Positions 1 to 7,481 of a stretch of 34,631 bases of DNA are shown here, in pieces. The translations under genes and the position numbers were made by a program. Position 1 is the first letter of the stretch, and each line of letters starts with the position of its first letter. The notes below the pieces were generated by a model that ran no database searches, was not told where the DNA came from, and saw only the letters and a list, made by a program, of their open reading frames with translations. This DNA is from 66-474 sp035249465 (GTDB taxonomy: Bacteria > Pseudomonadota > Gammaproteobacteria > Xanthomonadales > Rhodanobacteraceae): the NCBI GenBank assembly GCA_035249465.1, contig DATFGL010000131.1:1-34631 (forward strand). Direction: 5' to 3'.

Positions 1-388
1 CTTCGTTGAGGCCGATCCTGAATTCGCCGCGCGCCATCACGCGGTAATCGCAGAAGATCGCCAGCACCGCGCCGCCCGCCGGGCTGTGCCCGGTGACCGC
101 GGCCGCGACGGGTATCGGCGAACGCGCAAGCGTCGCGCACAAGCCGAAGAAGTCGCGCCAGAACGCGCGCATCGCATCGCGGTCGAGTTGCAGCAGGGCA
201 GGGATGTCGAGTCCTGCCGAGAACAGTCCCGGCGATCCAGACAGGATCAGGGCCGCGGCGCCATTGGCCGGCGCGCGTTCCACCGCCTGCTTCAGCGTCG
301 CGGTCAGCGCGGGGTTGATGGCGTTGACGGGTGGGCGCGCGAGCCGGAACTCGCGGATGCCGTGGTCGTGTTCGATGATGTCGAGCAT
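1..388 (-). CDS. Enoyl-CoA hydratase/isomerase family protein, partial (3' end outside window)
   Basis: I translated the first 129 residues from the ATG at 386-388 (minus strand), which has a GGAG ribosome site five bases upstream. The protein begins MLDIIEHDHGIREFRLARP and carries the crotonase-fold oxyanion-hole segment (LFSAGLDI, then SPAGGAVLAIFCDYRVMA). It ends at the window edge in RIGLNE. The GLNE motif matches the position of the catalytic glutamate of delta3,delta2-enoyl-CoA isomerases (ECI1 type), which shift the double bond of unsaturated acyl-CoAs during beta-oxidation. I therefore favour an isomerase over a hydratase, but the C-terminal half is missing. The neighbouring DUF4139 gene is co-oriented but separated by a repeat, so no functional link is implied. 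Confidence 0.8.
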   Translation of the reverse strand, partial: MLDIIEHDHGIREFRLARPPVNAINPALTATLKQAVERAPANGAAALILSGSPGLFSAGLDIPALLQLDRDAMRAFWRDFFGLCATLARSPIPVAAAVTGHSPAGGAVLAIFCDYRVMARGEFRIGLNE

Positions 389-406
389 GGGAGCTCCGTT
401 GTGTGC

Positions 407-590
407 TCGTCATTCCGGCGAAAGCCGGAATCCATTGTGCTTTCTGCCGAGAGCTGGATCAAAATGGATTACTCGCCGCATCCCGCGGCTCGTCCTTCGG
501 ACCATCGGCTTCGCCGATGTTCGCTCCGGCATCCTGCCTCCGCAGTCCGGGTCCCGGCCCGATGAAGCAGGTCCGGCGCCGGAATGACGA
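407..590. repeat. Intergenic inverted repeat of the CGTCATTCCGG family (copy 1)
   Basis: Perfect 14-bp inverted arms at 407-420 and 577-590 (TCGTCATTCCGGCG and its complement) bound a 184-bp element with further internal dyads, such as CCGGCGAAAGCCGG at 415-428. The element fills the gap between the DUF4139 gene and the isomerase gene. Related arms recur at 6649-6751 and 11702-11796. It looks like a REP/MITE-type non-coding repeat. It has no convincing open frame. Confidence 0.75.
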
Positions 591-596
591 CGTTCT

Positions 597-2063
597 TCAC
601 AAGTCCTGGGCGGTCCAGTTGTAGCGCACGGTGTAGGTGAGCGTGGCGTCACCATGCGCCGGCACCGGCACCTTGAATTCCAGCGTCTGCGGCGTCTGTT
701 TCGACGGCTTGATGCTGGAGGACGGAAGGGTCCATTCGCGCCAGCGGTTCGGGTGTTCGCGCAGCGTGACCGTGCGCGCTGCGTCGCCGCCGTTCGTGAG
801 CGAGACCTTGTAGGCCTCCGTCATCGTGTGCGCCCTGGCATCGACGTGGAACTCGGTGCGCTCGCGGGTTGCGCGCAAATCAAAACTTTCGCCCAGTTGC
901 ACCGACACGCGCTGGCCCTTTGGGGTGTCGGCGACGATGCCTTCGCCGAGCAGCGTGGGCGCGCCGTCGCGATCCGCCGTCCACGCGCGCAACGTACCGG
1001 CGGGCAGGGCATCGGGTGCCGTGAACGCCAGCGTGCCCGCGATCGGTCGATCCTGGTAGTCCTGCGCGCCGTAGTCGTTGGTGTTCGGCTTCGGCGGAAA
1101 GTACGCATTGCCGTCTTCGACGACGTATTCGCGCGCGCACGAAAGCGCCTGCGCCGGGTACAGCGGCGTCAGCGTGACCGTGCCATTGGGAAGACTGACT
1201 ACGCCGGCGAGGGCGAAGCTGCGGTAATCGCCAAGCGATGCCTGTACGGGCATCGGCGCAGCTTTCGCCATCTGTGCGGTAACCTGCAATGAGTTGTACA
1301 TGCGCACGCCGCGGTTGCCGAGATTGGGCTGGCCCGCAACCAGCTGGATGTTGGCGCCGTCGTAATCGCGCCCGCTGCGGTTGGCGATGCTGGCTTCCGG
1401 TTTGAACTGCATCCGGCAGGCGAAGCCGCTTTCCAGCGTCGCGGCGTAGGCGGCGCGCCAGCCGAGTCCCGACGTGGTGTAGGTCAGCAGCGCATCACGG
1501 TTGCCACCCGATTTCGCGTTGACATCCAGCAACACGCTGCTGCCGCCGGACACGGAATCGGGGGGTAGTGTCACGAATTGGTATTGGTGGACGAGGTGCA
1601 CCTTGCCATCGGAAGTGCGAATCAGCACGCCGTTGTCCGAGGCGCCCAGCAGTTCGCCCGCAAATCCGCTACCGCCGGTCGCGGCGGGAATGCCGCCGGT
1701 CTGCACGTTGACCTGGCTGCCGATCGCGCCGTCCAGCGCGCCGTTTGTGCTGGCGTTGGCGAGCACCACGCGCTGACCGAGCACGCTCACCGTGGAACTC
1801 GATCCGAAGCCCACGGCGATGGCTTCCGGATCGAGCGTCGCGGGCAGGCCGCCGATGCGGATTTCATGGTTGCCCGCGGCGATGTTCAGCGCGCGTTGTT
1901 CGTGCGCCAACGCGTGACCGGCGTCCACCGTGCCCTGGCTGCTGCCCGAAAACAGCGCGTCGTTGTCGGCGGAATAAATCGTCAGCCTGGGATTGCCGGT
2001 TGCGAATGCGGCAGGCGTGGTGAGCAGCGCGGCGATGGCCGCACAGAGCAATCGGCGTGGCAT
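597..2063 (-). CDS. DUF4139 domain-containing secreted protein
   Basis: A 488-residue protein of unknown function. The start is the ATG at 2061-2063, preceded by GGGAG and followed by a clear Sec signal peptide (MPRRLLCAAIAALL, cleavage near AAFA). The longer frame to 2147 would place a polar extension ahead of the signal peptide and is rejected. The mature part resembles the DUF4139 family of periplasmic or outer-membrane-associated beta-rich proteins. The C-terminal half contains the typical stretch running from EYVVEDGNAYFPP to the final beta-sandwich (LTYTVRYNW). No catalytic motif is visible. An 80-base gap separates it from ptsI upstream, so it could be read through from the PTS operon, but nothing links the functions. 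Confidence 0.75.
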   Translation of the reverse strand: MPRRLLCAAIAALLTTPAAFATGNPRLTIYSADNDALFSGSSQGTVDAGHALAHEQRALNIAAGNHEIRIGGLPATLDPEAIAVGFGSSSTVSVLGQRVVLANASTNGALDGAIGSQVNVQTGGIPAATGGSGFAGELLGASDNGVLIRTSDGKVHLVHQYQFVTLPPDSVSGGSSVLLDVNAKSGGNRDALLTYTTSGLGWRAAYAATLESGFACRMQFKPEASIANRSGRDYDGANIQLVAGQPNLGNRGVRMYNSLQVTAQMAKAAPMPVQASLGDYRSFALAGVVSLPNGTVTLTPLYPAQALSCAREYVVEDGNAYFPPKPNTNDYGAQDYQDRPIAGTLAFTAPDALPAGTLRAWTADRDGAPTLLGEGIVADTPKGQRVSVQLGESFDLRATRERTEFHVDARAHTMTEAYKVSLTNGGDAARTVTLREHPNRWREWTLPSSSIKPSKQTPQTLEFKVPVPAHGDATLTYTVRYNWTAQDL

Positions 2064-2143
2064 GGGCGTCTCCCTGTGGTCGATGCGCGTCCCGATGATA
2101 AACGCGATGCCTGAACGAGTCGTCAGGTCAGGTCCTGGCCGAA

Positions 2144-3877
2144 TCAAAGTCTTTGCGCGTCTTCCAGCAGTGCCGCGACTTCATCCCGGTCGCGTGCGCG
2201 CAACAGCTTCGGCGCCAGTGCGCGCATGGTTTTGCGGCTGCAGCGCGACAACGCATCGCGCTGGGCGAGAATGCGATCGGGCAGCATGCTGAAGTCTTCG
2301 AGGCCGAGCGCGATCAGCACGCAGGCGAAGACGGGATCGCCCGCGATTTCGCCGCACAGGCACACGGGCTTGCGTGCCATGCGCGCGCGGCCGATCACGT
2401 GCGCCAGCATGCGCAGCACGGCGGGATGTGCCGGCTGGTACAACTTGCCAAGTTGATCATTGTTGCGGTCGGCGGCGAGTACGTACTGGGTGAGGTCATT
2501 GCTGCCGATGGCGAGGAAGTCCGCGACTTCCAGCAACGCACGTACGTTGAGTGCGGCGGCCGGTACCTCGACCATCGCCCCCAGCTCGAACTGGTCCGGA
2601 ATCTCGTGGCCGGCGGTGCGCAGGTCGCGCGCGCATTCCCGCAGCAGGCGTCGCACTTCGACGAGTTCGACGGCTTCGGTGACCATCGGCACCAGGATGC
2701 GCAGCGGGCCGTAGCAGCTCGCGCGCAGGATCGCGCGCAGCTGCGTCACGAACACGTCCGGCTGGCGCAACGACAGGCGCACGCCACGCACGCCCAGAGC
2801 GGGATTCGGCTCCGAGGCCATCACCAGCCCGGCCGCATCGGCCTTGTCTGCGCCGAGGTCCAGGGTGCGGAGGGTGACCGGCAGGCCGCCGGCGCCCAGT
2901 ACCGCATCGCGATAGGCGTGGAACTGCTCGTCCTCGCTGGGCAGCCCGTCGTGGGCGAGGAACAGGAATTCGGTGCGGTACAGGCCGATGCCGGCGGCGC
3001 CAAGATTGCGCGCCCGCTCGATGTCCTCGGAACGCTCGGCGTTGGCATACAGGCGCAGCTTGTGGCCATCGCGGGTACGGGTTTCGGCGCCCGCGAGTTG
3101 CGCGAGCCGTTGGCCTTCGCGCAGGGCCTCGCGCTGCCAGTTGCGGAATTGCGCGAGATCCTGCGCGGCCGGGTGAACGATGGCTTCACCGCGCACGGCA
3201 TCGACCAGCACCAAATCGCCGTCGCGCAGGTCTTCGAGCACGCCGTCGGTGTTGACCAGCATGGGCAAGTGCAGGCTGCGCGCGAGGATCGCGCTGTGCG
3301 AATACTGGCTGCCGGACCCGGCCACCACCGCGAGAATGCCGTGGCTGGCCAAGTGCGCAAGCTCGCCGGGCGCGACACTTTCGGCCACGAGAATTTCGCC
3401 CACGCGCGTCGCGAGCTTTTTTTCCTCGCTGCTGGCCTGGCGCGCCAGCGCGCTCTGCACGCGCGCGATGACATGATCGACGTCTTCACCGCGGCTGCGC
3501 AGGTAGGGATCGTCCATGTTGTCGAACACCGCGACCAGCCGGTCGCGCTGCGCCTTGAGTGCGGCAGCGGCACGGTAGTGGCCCTTGCGGATCATCGCGC
3601 GCAGGCCTTCGATCAGTTCCGGATCATCCAGCAGTTGCGCGTGCGCATCGATGAATTCGCCGACCTCGCGCGCCAGCGCGCCGTGCAGCTTGCGGCGCAA
3701 TTCGGCCATGTCCTCGCGGGCGACGGCGAAGGCGCGTTCAAGGCGCGCGACTTCACTTTGAGTCTCGGAGTCCGGCAGCGGTGTGTTGTCGATGCTGAAA
3801 CGGGCGGGCTGTTCGAGGCGCACGCGTCCCAGCGCCATGCCGGGCGCCGCTGCGTAACCGGGGAAGGCGCGCCTCAC
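2144..3877 (-). CDS. ptsI: Phosphoenolpyruvate-protein phosphotransferase (PTS enzyme I)
   Basis: Enzyme I takes phosphate from PEP onto a histidine and passes it to HPr in the cytoplasm. The 577-residue length is normal for enzyme I and leaves no room for the GAF domain of PtsP. The phospho-histidine is His194 in SQYSHSAILAR. The PEP-binding barrel shows GLYRTEFLFL (about 299-307), LDLGADK (339-345), GAMVEVPAA, IGSNDLTQY (457-465) and the catalytic cysteine Cys508 in CLCGEIAGD. The start is a GTG whose bases overlap the HPr stop (GTGA), with GAGGG just upstream, so the two genes are translationally coupled. No PTS permease lies in the window, which points to a regulatory phosphorelay rather than sugar import, although a permease elsewhere in the genome is possible. 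Confidence 0.96.
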   Translation of the reverse strand: MRRAFPGYAAAPGMALGRVRLEQPARFSIDNTPLPDSETQSEVARLERAFAVAREDMAELRRKLHGALAREVGEFIDAHAQLLDDPELIEGLRAMIRKGHYRAAAALKAQRDRLVAVFDNMDDPYLRSRGEDVDHVIARVQSALARQASSEEKKLATRVGEILVAESVAPGELAHLASHGILAVVAGSGSQYSHSAILARSLHLPMLVNTDGVLEDLRDGDLVLVDAVRGEAIVHPAAQDLAQFRNWQREALREGQRLAQLAGAETRTRDGHKLRLYANAERSEDIERARNLGAAGIGLYRTEFLFLAHDGLPSEDEQFHAYRDAVLGAGGLPVTLRTLDLGADKADAAGLVMASEPNPALGVRGVRLSLRQPDVFVTQLRAILRASCYGPLRILVPMVTEAVELVEVRRLLRECARDLRTAGHEIPDQFELGAMVEVPAAALNVRALLEVADFLAIGSNDLTQYVLAADRNNDQLGKLYQPAHPAVLRMLAHVIGRARMARKPVCLCGEIAGDPVFACVLIALGLEDFSMLPDRILAQRDALSRCSRKTMRALAPKLLRARDRDEVAALLEDAQRL

Positions 3878-4143
3878 GCGCCCTCGTCGAACTTGCGGTC
3901 GAACAGCGCGGCCACCGCGTCCAGCGCCTGCGTTTCGTCCGGGCCCTCCGCGCGCAACGTCAGCGGCGTGCCGATCCCGGCCGCCAGCATCATCACGCCC
4001 ATGATGCTTTGCGCGTTGACCGTGCGCCCGCCGCTGACCAGCCAGATCGTGGCTTTGAACCCCTGGGCCAGTTGCACCAGCTTGGCCGAGGCGCGCGCAT
4101 GCAGGCCGAGCTTGTTGCTGACCACGATTTCCTTTTCGACCAT
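3874..4143 (-). CDS. ptsH: Phosphocarrier protein HPr
   Basis: This 89-residue phosphocarrier has His15 in the GLHARAS motif, the site charged by enzyme I. It also has Ser46 in NAQSIMGVMML, the site phosphorylated by HPr kinase, whose gene hprK lies four genes upstream in the same train. Having both sites means the protein can respond both to PEP supply and to HprK. The stop overlaps the ptsI start. The ATG at 4141-4143 is immediately preceded by a 12-bp perfect palindrome (CGGAACGTTCCG, 4144-4155) where the ribosome site should be, so initiation may be sensitive to RNA structure. Confidence 0.97.
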   Translation of the reverse strand: MVEKEIVVSNKLGLHARASAKLVQLAQGFKATIWLVSGGRTVNAQSIMGVMMLAAGIGTPLTLRAEGPDETQALDAVAALFDRKFDEGA

Positions 4144-4198
4144 CGGAACGTTCCGGGGTGGCGTCCCGCTACGTTACCAAATCATGCGCTTGCGTAAA

Positions 4199-4240
4199 GG
4201 GACGGAGGGAATCAAGCCGCGACTTGATTCCCTCCGTCCC
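4199..4240. repeat. 18-bp perfect hairpin between EIIA and HPr genes
   Basis: The arms at 4199-4216 and 4223-4240 are perfect complements around a six-base loop. Each arm contains the GGGACGGAGGGAATCAA type sequence that is a common dispersed REP-like hairpin of proteobacteria (recalled, not searched). It lies inside the operon, 12 bases after the EIIA stop in the direction of transcription and about 55 bases before the HPr start. There is no T-tract on the coding strand, so a classical terminator is unlikely. An mRNA-stabilising or attenuating role is possible. Confidence 0.8.
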
Positions 4241-4252
4241 CTCAACTCTCAA

Positions 4253-4684
4253 CTACACCTTGTCGATGCAGATGCCGCCGCGCCCGCCGCTGGCCGCGAC
4301 CTCGGCCAGTTCATCCAGCGGCTTGCCGGGATAGTTGAGCACGCGCAGCAGCATCGGCAGGTTCAGGCCCGACACGCAACGCGCACGCACGCCCAGGCTG
4401 GCGAGCTTGTTGGCGATGTTGCACGGCGTCGAACCGTACAGGTCGGACAGTACCAGCACGCCGCCGCCGCGGTCGAGTGCGCGCGCGGCGCGTGCAGCGG
4501 CCGGCAATACGGTGGACGGGTCATCATTCGCGCCCACTTCGAGCGTGTCGAGCTGACAGGGCAGGCGCGGCATCACGTGCTTGGCGGCCGTGATCAGCGC
4601 GTTGCCGATCTCTTCGTGCGTCAGCAGCAGAATGCCCGCCGGTGGGACGGGGTCGCTGTGTTGGAGTGCGTTGGCCGTGGTCAT
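4253..4684 (-). CDS. PTS EIIA component, mannose/fructose family
   Basis: A 143-residue single-domain EIIA of the mannose superfamily. The phospho-acceptor is His23 in ILLLTHEEIGNAL, followed by the LVLSDLYGSTPCNIA segment typical of this fold. It accepts phosphate from HPr. With no IIB, IIC or IID genes nearby it is probably a regulatory output of the phosphorelay rather than part of a transporter. I chose the ATG at 4682-4684; an in-frame TTG at 4718-4720 would add 12 residues. Neither has a strong ribosome site, and the domain starts at about residue 17 from the ATG. The gene follows rapZ by 57 bases and precedes HPr by 109 bases that hold the hairpin. Confidence 0.9.
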   Translation of the reverse strand: MTTANALQHSDPVPPAGILLLTHEEIGNALITAAKHVMPRLPCQLDTLEVGANDDPSTVLPAAARAARALDRGGGVLVLSDLYGSTPCNIANKLASLGVRARCVSGLNLPMLLRVLNYPGKPLDELAEVAASGGRGGICIDKV

Positions 4685-4741
4685 GGCGATGATGGCGAAA
4701 GGATAGCCGCTGGCCTGCAAGATTCGGTCCAGAGGGCGGCG

Positions 4742-5623
4742 CTATTCCAGTTCGCGGTGAAAAGTGAGTACCTGTTCACGGCTTGCGCGATAGTGTTCGG
4801 CGAGGCGTTCGGCAAGGTAGACCGAACGATGCCTGCCGCCGGTGCAACCGATCGCGACGGTCAGGTAACCCTTGTCCTCGCTCTCGAATCGCGGCAGCCA
4901 TGCGTCGAGGAAACGTCGGATGTCAGCCAAGTATTGTACTACGAGACCCTGTCCGTCGAGGAACTCGCGGACGGGCGCGTCCTTCCCGGAAAACGGGCGC
5001 AGGCGTGGGTCCCAGTGCGGGTTGGGCAGGCAGCGCGCGTCGAACACGAAGTCGCAGTCAGGGGGCAGGCCGCGGCCATAGGCGAAGGATTCGAACATCA
5101 GCGTGAGGCCGCCGGACGTGGCGCCGAAGTCGGTGGCGATGCGACGGCGCAGCTGATGCACGTTGCTGTCGCTGGTGTCGATCGAACGGTTTGCAATGGC
5201 ACGCAATGGCCGCAAACGGCGGCGTTCTTCGGCGATCGCGTCGACCAGCGAACGGCCATTCTCCGAAAGAGGGTGGCGGCGGCGGCTGCTGGCGTAGCGC
5301 TTCAGCAACACTTCGTCGCTGGACTCCAGAAATACCAGTTCGGCGTCCGCACCGGCTTCGGCAAGCCGGGAAAGCGCTTCGGGAAGGCGTTCCAGGTCGC
5401 CGCGGTTGCGCACGTCCACGCCCACCGCGAGCCCGCTCGGCGTTTCGCGACCGCCATCAACCACCGCGCGGTACAGGGAAGGCAGCAAGGCCGTCGGCAA
5501 GTTGTCGACGCAATAGAACCCGAGATCCTCGAAGGCGCGCAGAGCGACGGTCTTGCCGGCCCCCGAAAGGCCGGTCAGTACCACCACGCGAATGCCGCTT
5601 CTGGATGTGTCGTCAGTCGCCAT
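4742..5623 (-). CDS. rapZ: RapZ family RNase adapter / nucleotide-binding protein
   Basis: A 293-residue protein of the RapZ (YvcJ) family. It has an N-terminal P-loop GLSGAGKT (18-25) followed by DLGFYCVDNLP. The C-terminal domain carries the highly conserved IGCTGGRHRSVYLAERL. In E. coli RapZ binds the small RNAs GlmY/GlmZ and steers RNase E, thereby controlling GlmS and amino-sugar precursor supply; whether those RNAs exist here cannot be told. The ATG lies six bases after the hprK stop. The pairing of rapZ with hprK and PTS genes is the standard arrangement in this part of the proteobacteria. Confidence 0.95.
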   Translation of the reverse strand: MATDDTSRSGIRVVVLTGLSGAGKTVALRAFEDLGFYCVDNLPTALLPSLYRAVVDGGRETPSGLAVGVDVRNRGDLERLPEALSRLAEAGADAELVFLESSDEVLLKRYASSRRRHPLSENGRSLVDAIAEERRRLRPLRAIANRSIDTSDSNVHQLRRRIATDFGATSGGLTLMFESFAYGRGLPPDCDFVFDARCLPNPHWDPRLRPFSGKDAPVREFLDGQGLVVQYLADIRRFLDAWLPRFESEDKGYLTVAIGCTGGRHRSVYLAERLAEHYRASREQVLTFHRELE

Positions 5624-5629
5624 GGCGTA

Positions 5630-6574
5630 TCAACCCGGTTGTCGTTGCAGGCGCGCGGCCTGCCGGTCCATGAAGATGCGGGCCTGGTCGATGCCCTGGG
5701 ATTTCAGCATGTGGCTGCGCACCGCGGCCTCGACCAGCACCGCGAGGTTGCGGCCGGGTGCGACGGGAATCGTGATCTGCGGAATTTTCACGTCCAGCAC
5801 CTCGTGCACGCCGACGTCGCCGGTCAGGCGCACCATCGCATCTTCCGACTCCTCGCCAGCGGGGCGCAGGTGCACGATCAGGCGCAGATACTTGGTGCGC
5901 TTGACGGCGGTGTGGCCGAACATCTCGCGTACGTTGAGCACACCGAGACCGCGCACTTCCAGCAGGTCGCGCAGGATTTCGGGGCAGGCACCGTCGATTA
6001 CGTCGGGCGCGATCAGGGTGAACTCCGGCGCGTCGTCGGCAACCAGGCGGTGTCCGCGGGTGATCAGTTCCAGCGCCAGTTCGCTCTTGCCGCTGCCGGG
6101 CGTGCCGGTGATCAGCACACCGATGGAGTGCACCTCCATGAACACGCCGTGCAGCGTGATCTGCGGCGCGAGTGCGCGCGCGAGCTTGTATTGCAGGTAG
6201 GTCAGCAGGTCATGCCCGCGGCGCGCGCTCACCCACAGGGGCGTGTCGGTTTCCTCGGCGGCCTCGCGTAGGTCGGCCGGCACAGCCTGGTCCTTGGTGA
6301 TGATCAACGCGACGGGCTGCTGCCCGAAAATTTTCTGCACCGTCTCCCAGCGTTGCCGCGAGTCGAGGCCGTCGAGGTAATTTAGTTCCTCGCCGCCGAC
6401 GATCTGCAGCTTGTTGGGATAGATGATGTTGAGGTAACCAACTTCGGATGGGCGCCGCTGGCCCGCACCGCCAGCCTGCAGTACGCGCTCGGCTCCCGAT
6501 TGGCCCGCCACCCAGCGCAGGGCCATGCGTTCCTTGACGTCTTCGAAAAGTTCGCGCGCACTGAGTCGGTTCAC
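5630..6574 (-). CDS. hprK: HPr kinase/phosphorylase
   Basis: A 314-residue bifunctional enzyme that phosphorylates Ser46 of HPr with ATP or PPi and removes the phosphate with Pi. Key features are His142 in the LHGV motif, the Walker A GTPGSGKS (157-164), the RLVADDAPE acidic pair (Asp180, Asp181) and the family signature EVRGLGVLNVREMFG. The start is a GTG at 6572-6574. Its likely ribosome site, GGGGACGAGAC, is locked in a 13-bp GC stem (6580-6610). In E. coli and Pseudomonas this position next to hpf and rapZ holds ptsN; here hprK follows hpf after a repeat-filled gap. Confidence 0.96.
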   Translation of the reverse strand: MNRLSARELFEDVKERMALRWVAGQSGAERVLQAGGAGQRRPSEVGYLNIIYPNKLQIVGGEELNYLDGLDSRQRWETVQKIFGQQPVALIITKDQAVPADLREAAEETDTPLWVSARRGHDLLTYLQYKLARALAPQITLHGVFMEVHSIGVLITGTPGSGKSELALELITRGHRLVADDAPEFTLIAPDVIDGACPEILRDLLEVRGLGVLNVREMFGHTAVKRTKYLRLIVHLRPAGEESEDAMVRLTGDVGVHEVLDVKIPQITIPVAPGRNLAVLVEAAVRSHMLKSQGIDQARIFMDRQAARLQRQPG

Positions 6575-6579
6575 GTCTC

Positions 6580-6610
6580 GTCCCCGCCCGCAGGGACTGC
6601 GGGCGGGGAC
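6580..6610 (-). promoter_or_regulatory. 13-bp GC-rich stem-loop covering the hprK ribosome site
   Basis: The arms 6580-6592 and 6598-6610 are perfect complements (GTCCCCGCCCGCA and its reverse complement) around a five-base loop. On the coding (minus) strand the 3' arm ends in GCGGGGAC, only five bases before the GTG of hprK, so it contains the best Shine-Dalgarno candidate. Such a stem would be very stable and should reduce initiation unless it is opened. It lacks a T-tract on either strand and is not a normal terminator. Confidence 0.6.
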
Positions 6611-6627
6611 ATTCTGCCAGTGTTAGG

Positions 6628-6765
6628 GAAACTCTGATCAACCACATCGCTCGTCATCCCGGAATCGCGAAGCGATATCCGGGACCCAGCGCCTTTGCAT
6701 TTCAGTACCTGCGAAAGTCACTGGGTCCCGGCTTTCGCCGGGATGACGAGCAAAATCAGAGGTTC
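6628..6765. repeat. Inverted repeat element of the CGTCATCCCGG family (copy 2)
   Basis: The core arms 6649-6662 and 6738-6751 are a perfect 14-bp inverted repeat (GCTCGTCATCCCGG). An outer pair, AAACTCTGAT (6629-6638) and ATCAGAGGTT (6755-6764), matches at 9 of 10 positions. An inner pair, CCGGGACCCAG and CTGGGTCCCGG, is also present. The nested dyads suggest a foldback MITE-like unit. It occupies the left half of the 465-base gap between hpf and hprK, which I read as containing no gene. Confidence 0.75.
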
Positions 6766-6824
6766 CTTGGTGCGTGACTGTTCATGAAAGGGCTATCGCG
6801 GGGTTTGGGGCGAAGCAGATTTTG

Positions 6825-7024
6825 GTGAAAAGTCAGGGCATAGATGCCCGAGGTAGTGTGCGTGGACGCTTGACCACGATGGCTGCGACGACCCTCACGG
6901 AGCAGCGTTCATGGACGAACGCACAACTTCGTGAAGAGTCAGGGCATGGATGCCCGAGTTGGTGCCTGTGAACCCTCGACCCTGACGATTTCGACAACCC
7001 TCACCGGTGCAGCGATCACGGACG
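6825..7024. repeat. Two diverged tandem copies of a ~95-bp unit between hpf and hprK
   Basis: Unit 1 (6825-6917) and unit 2 (6931-7024) share GTGAARAGTCAGGGCAT, a GGGCATnnATGCCC palindrome, a central CGACnACCCTCACSG block and a GGACG end, at an offset of 106-107 bases. A 14-base piece of the start (TGGTGAAAAGTCAG) recurs at 9114-9127 between lptB and rpoN. I see no gene here; short frames through it have no family resemblance and differ between the two units. Confidence 0.6.
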
Positions 7025-7039
7025 GTCGCAAAGATAAAC

Positions 7040-7360
7040 CTACGCCATGTTGCGGATATCGTCCCTGTCGTGCGTGGCCTTCTTGTCCTTGTGCTTGCGG
7101 ACCTGCGCATCGAGCTTGTCGAACAGCGCATCGATCGCGGCGTACATGTCCTGGTCCACGGCATTCGCGTGCAACACCGTGCCGGCGGCGGCAAGCGTGC
7201 CTTCGGCGCGGTTGGCCAGACGATTCTTCTCCACTTCCAGCACCACGTTGAGCGAAGTCAGGTTGTCGAAACGCCGCACGAGGCGTTCGCGGCGGGCGTC
7301 GACGTAATCGCGCAGGGCCGGGGTGATTTCGATCTGGTGACCGCTGACCTGTGTTTGCAT
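7040..7360 (-). CDS. hpf: Ribosome hibernation promoting factor (short HPF, 'sigma-54 modulation protein')
   Basis: This 106-residue protein of the HPF/RaiA fold binds the decoding centre of idle 70S ribosomes and favours dimerisation in stationary phase. It starts MQTQVSGHQIEITPALRDYV, has the RRFDNL-to-VEKN strand region, then DMYAAIDALFDKLDAQVRKHKDK, which is diagnostic of the family. The length fits the short gammaproteobacterial form with no C-terminal dimerisation domain. The ATG at 7358-7360 has AGGAG seven bases upstream; the longer frame to 7504 is rejected. It lies downstream of rpoN, with a sigma-54-type promoter in the 189-base gap. Confidence 0.95.
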   Translation of the reverse strand: MQTQVSGHQIEITPALRDYVDARRERLVRRFDNLTSLNVVLEVEKNRLANRAEGTLAAAGTVLHANAVDQDMYAAIDALFDKLDAQVRKHKDKKATHDRDDIRNMA

Positions 7361-7481
7361 GGTTGACTCCTGTGCAGCGTGGTGGAAGTGCGGGGTTCTC
7401 CCCCGAACCTGATGCCTGTTGGCACCCGTTTTGAAGAATCGTCTGTGATTGCTCCTTGTGATCGTGGCCCGGATGGAAAGT

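Noticed and set aside
2153..6271. A plus-strand open frame of over 1,300 codons opposite ptsI, ptsH, EIIA, rapZ and hprK
   Set aside because: It is antisense to five well-recognised genes, has biased His/Gln/Arg/Ala composition typical of a GC-rich mirror frame, and shows no family motif.
6580..6610. Rho-independent terminator for hpf
   Set aside because: The stem is strong but is not followed by a T-run on the minus strand and directly abuts the hprK start codon, so a translational role is likelier.
7418..7434. A plus-strand TTGGCACCCGTTTTGA resembling a sigma-54 promoter
   Set aside because: The -12 block is TTGA, lacking the invariant GC, and it would point into the 3' end of rpoN antisense; no gene lies downstream in that direction.
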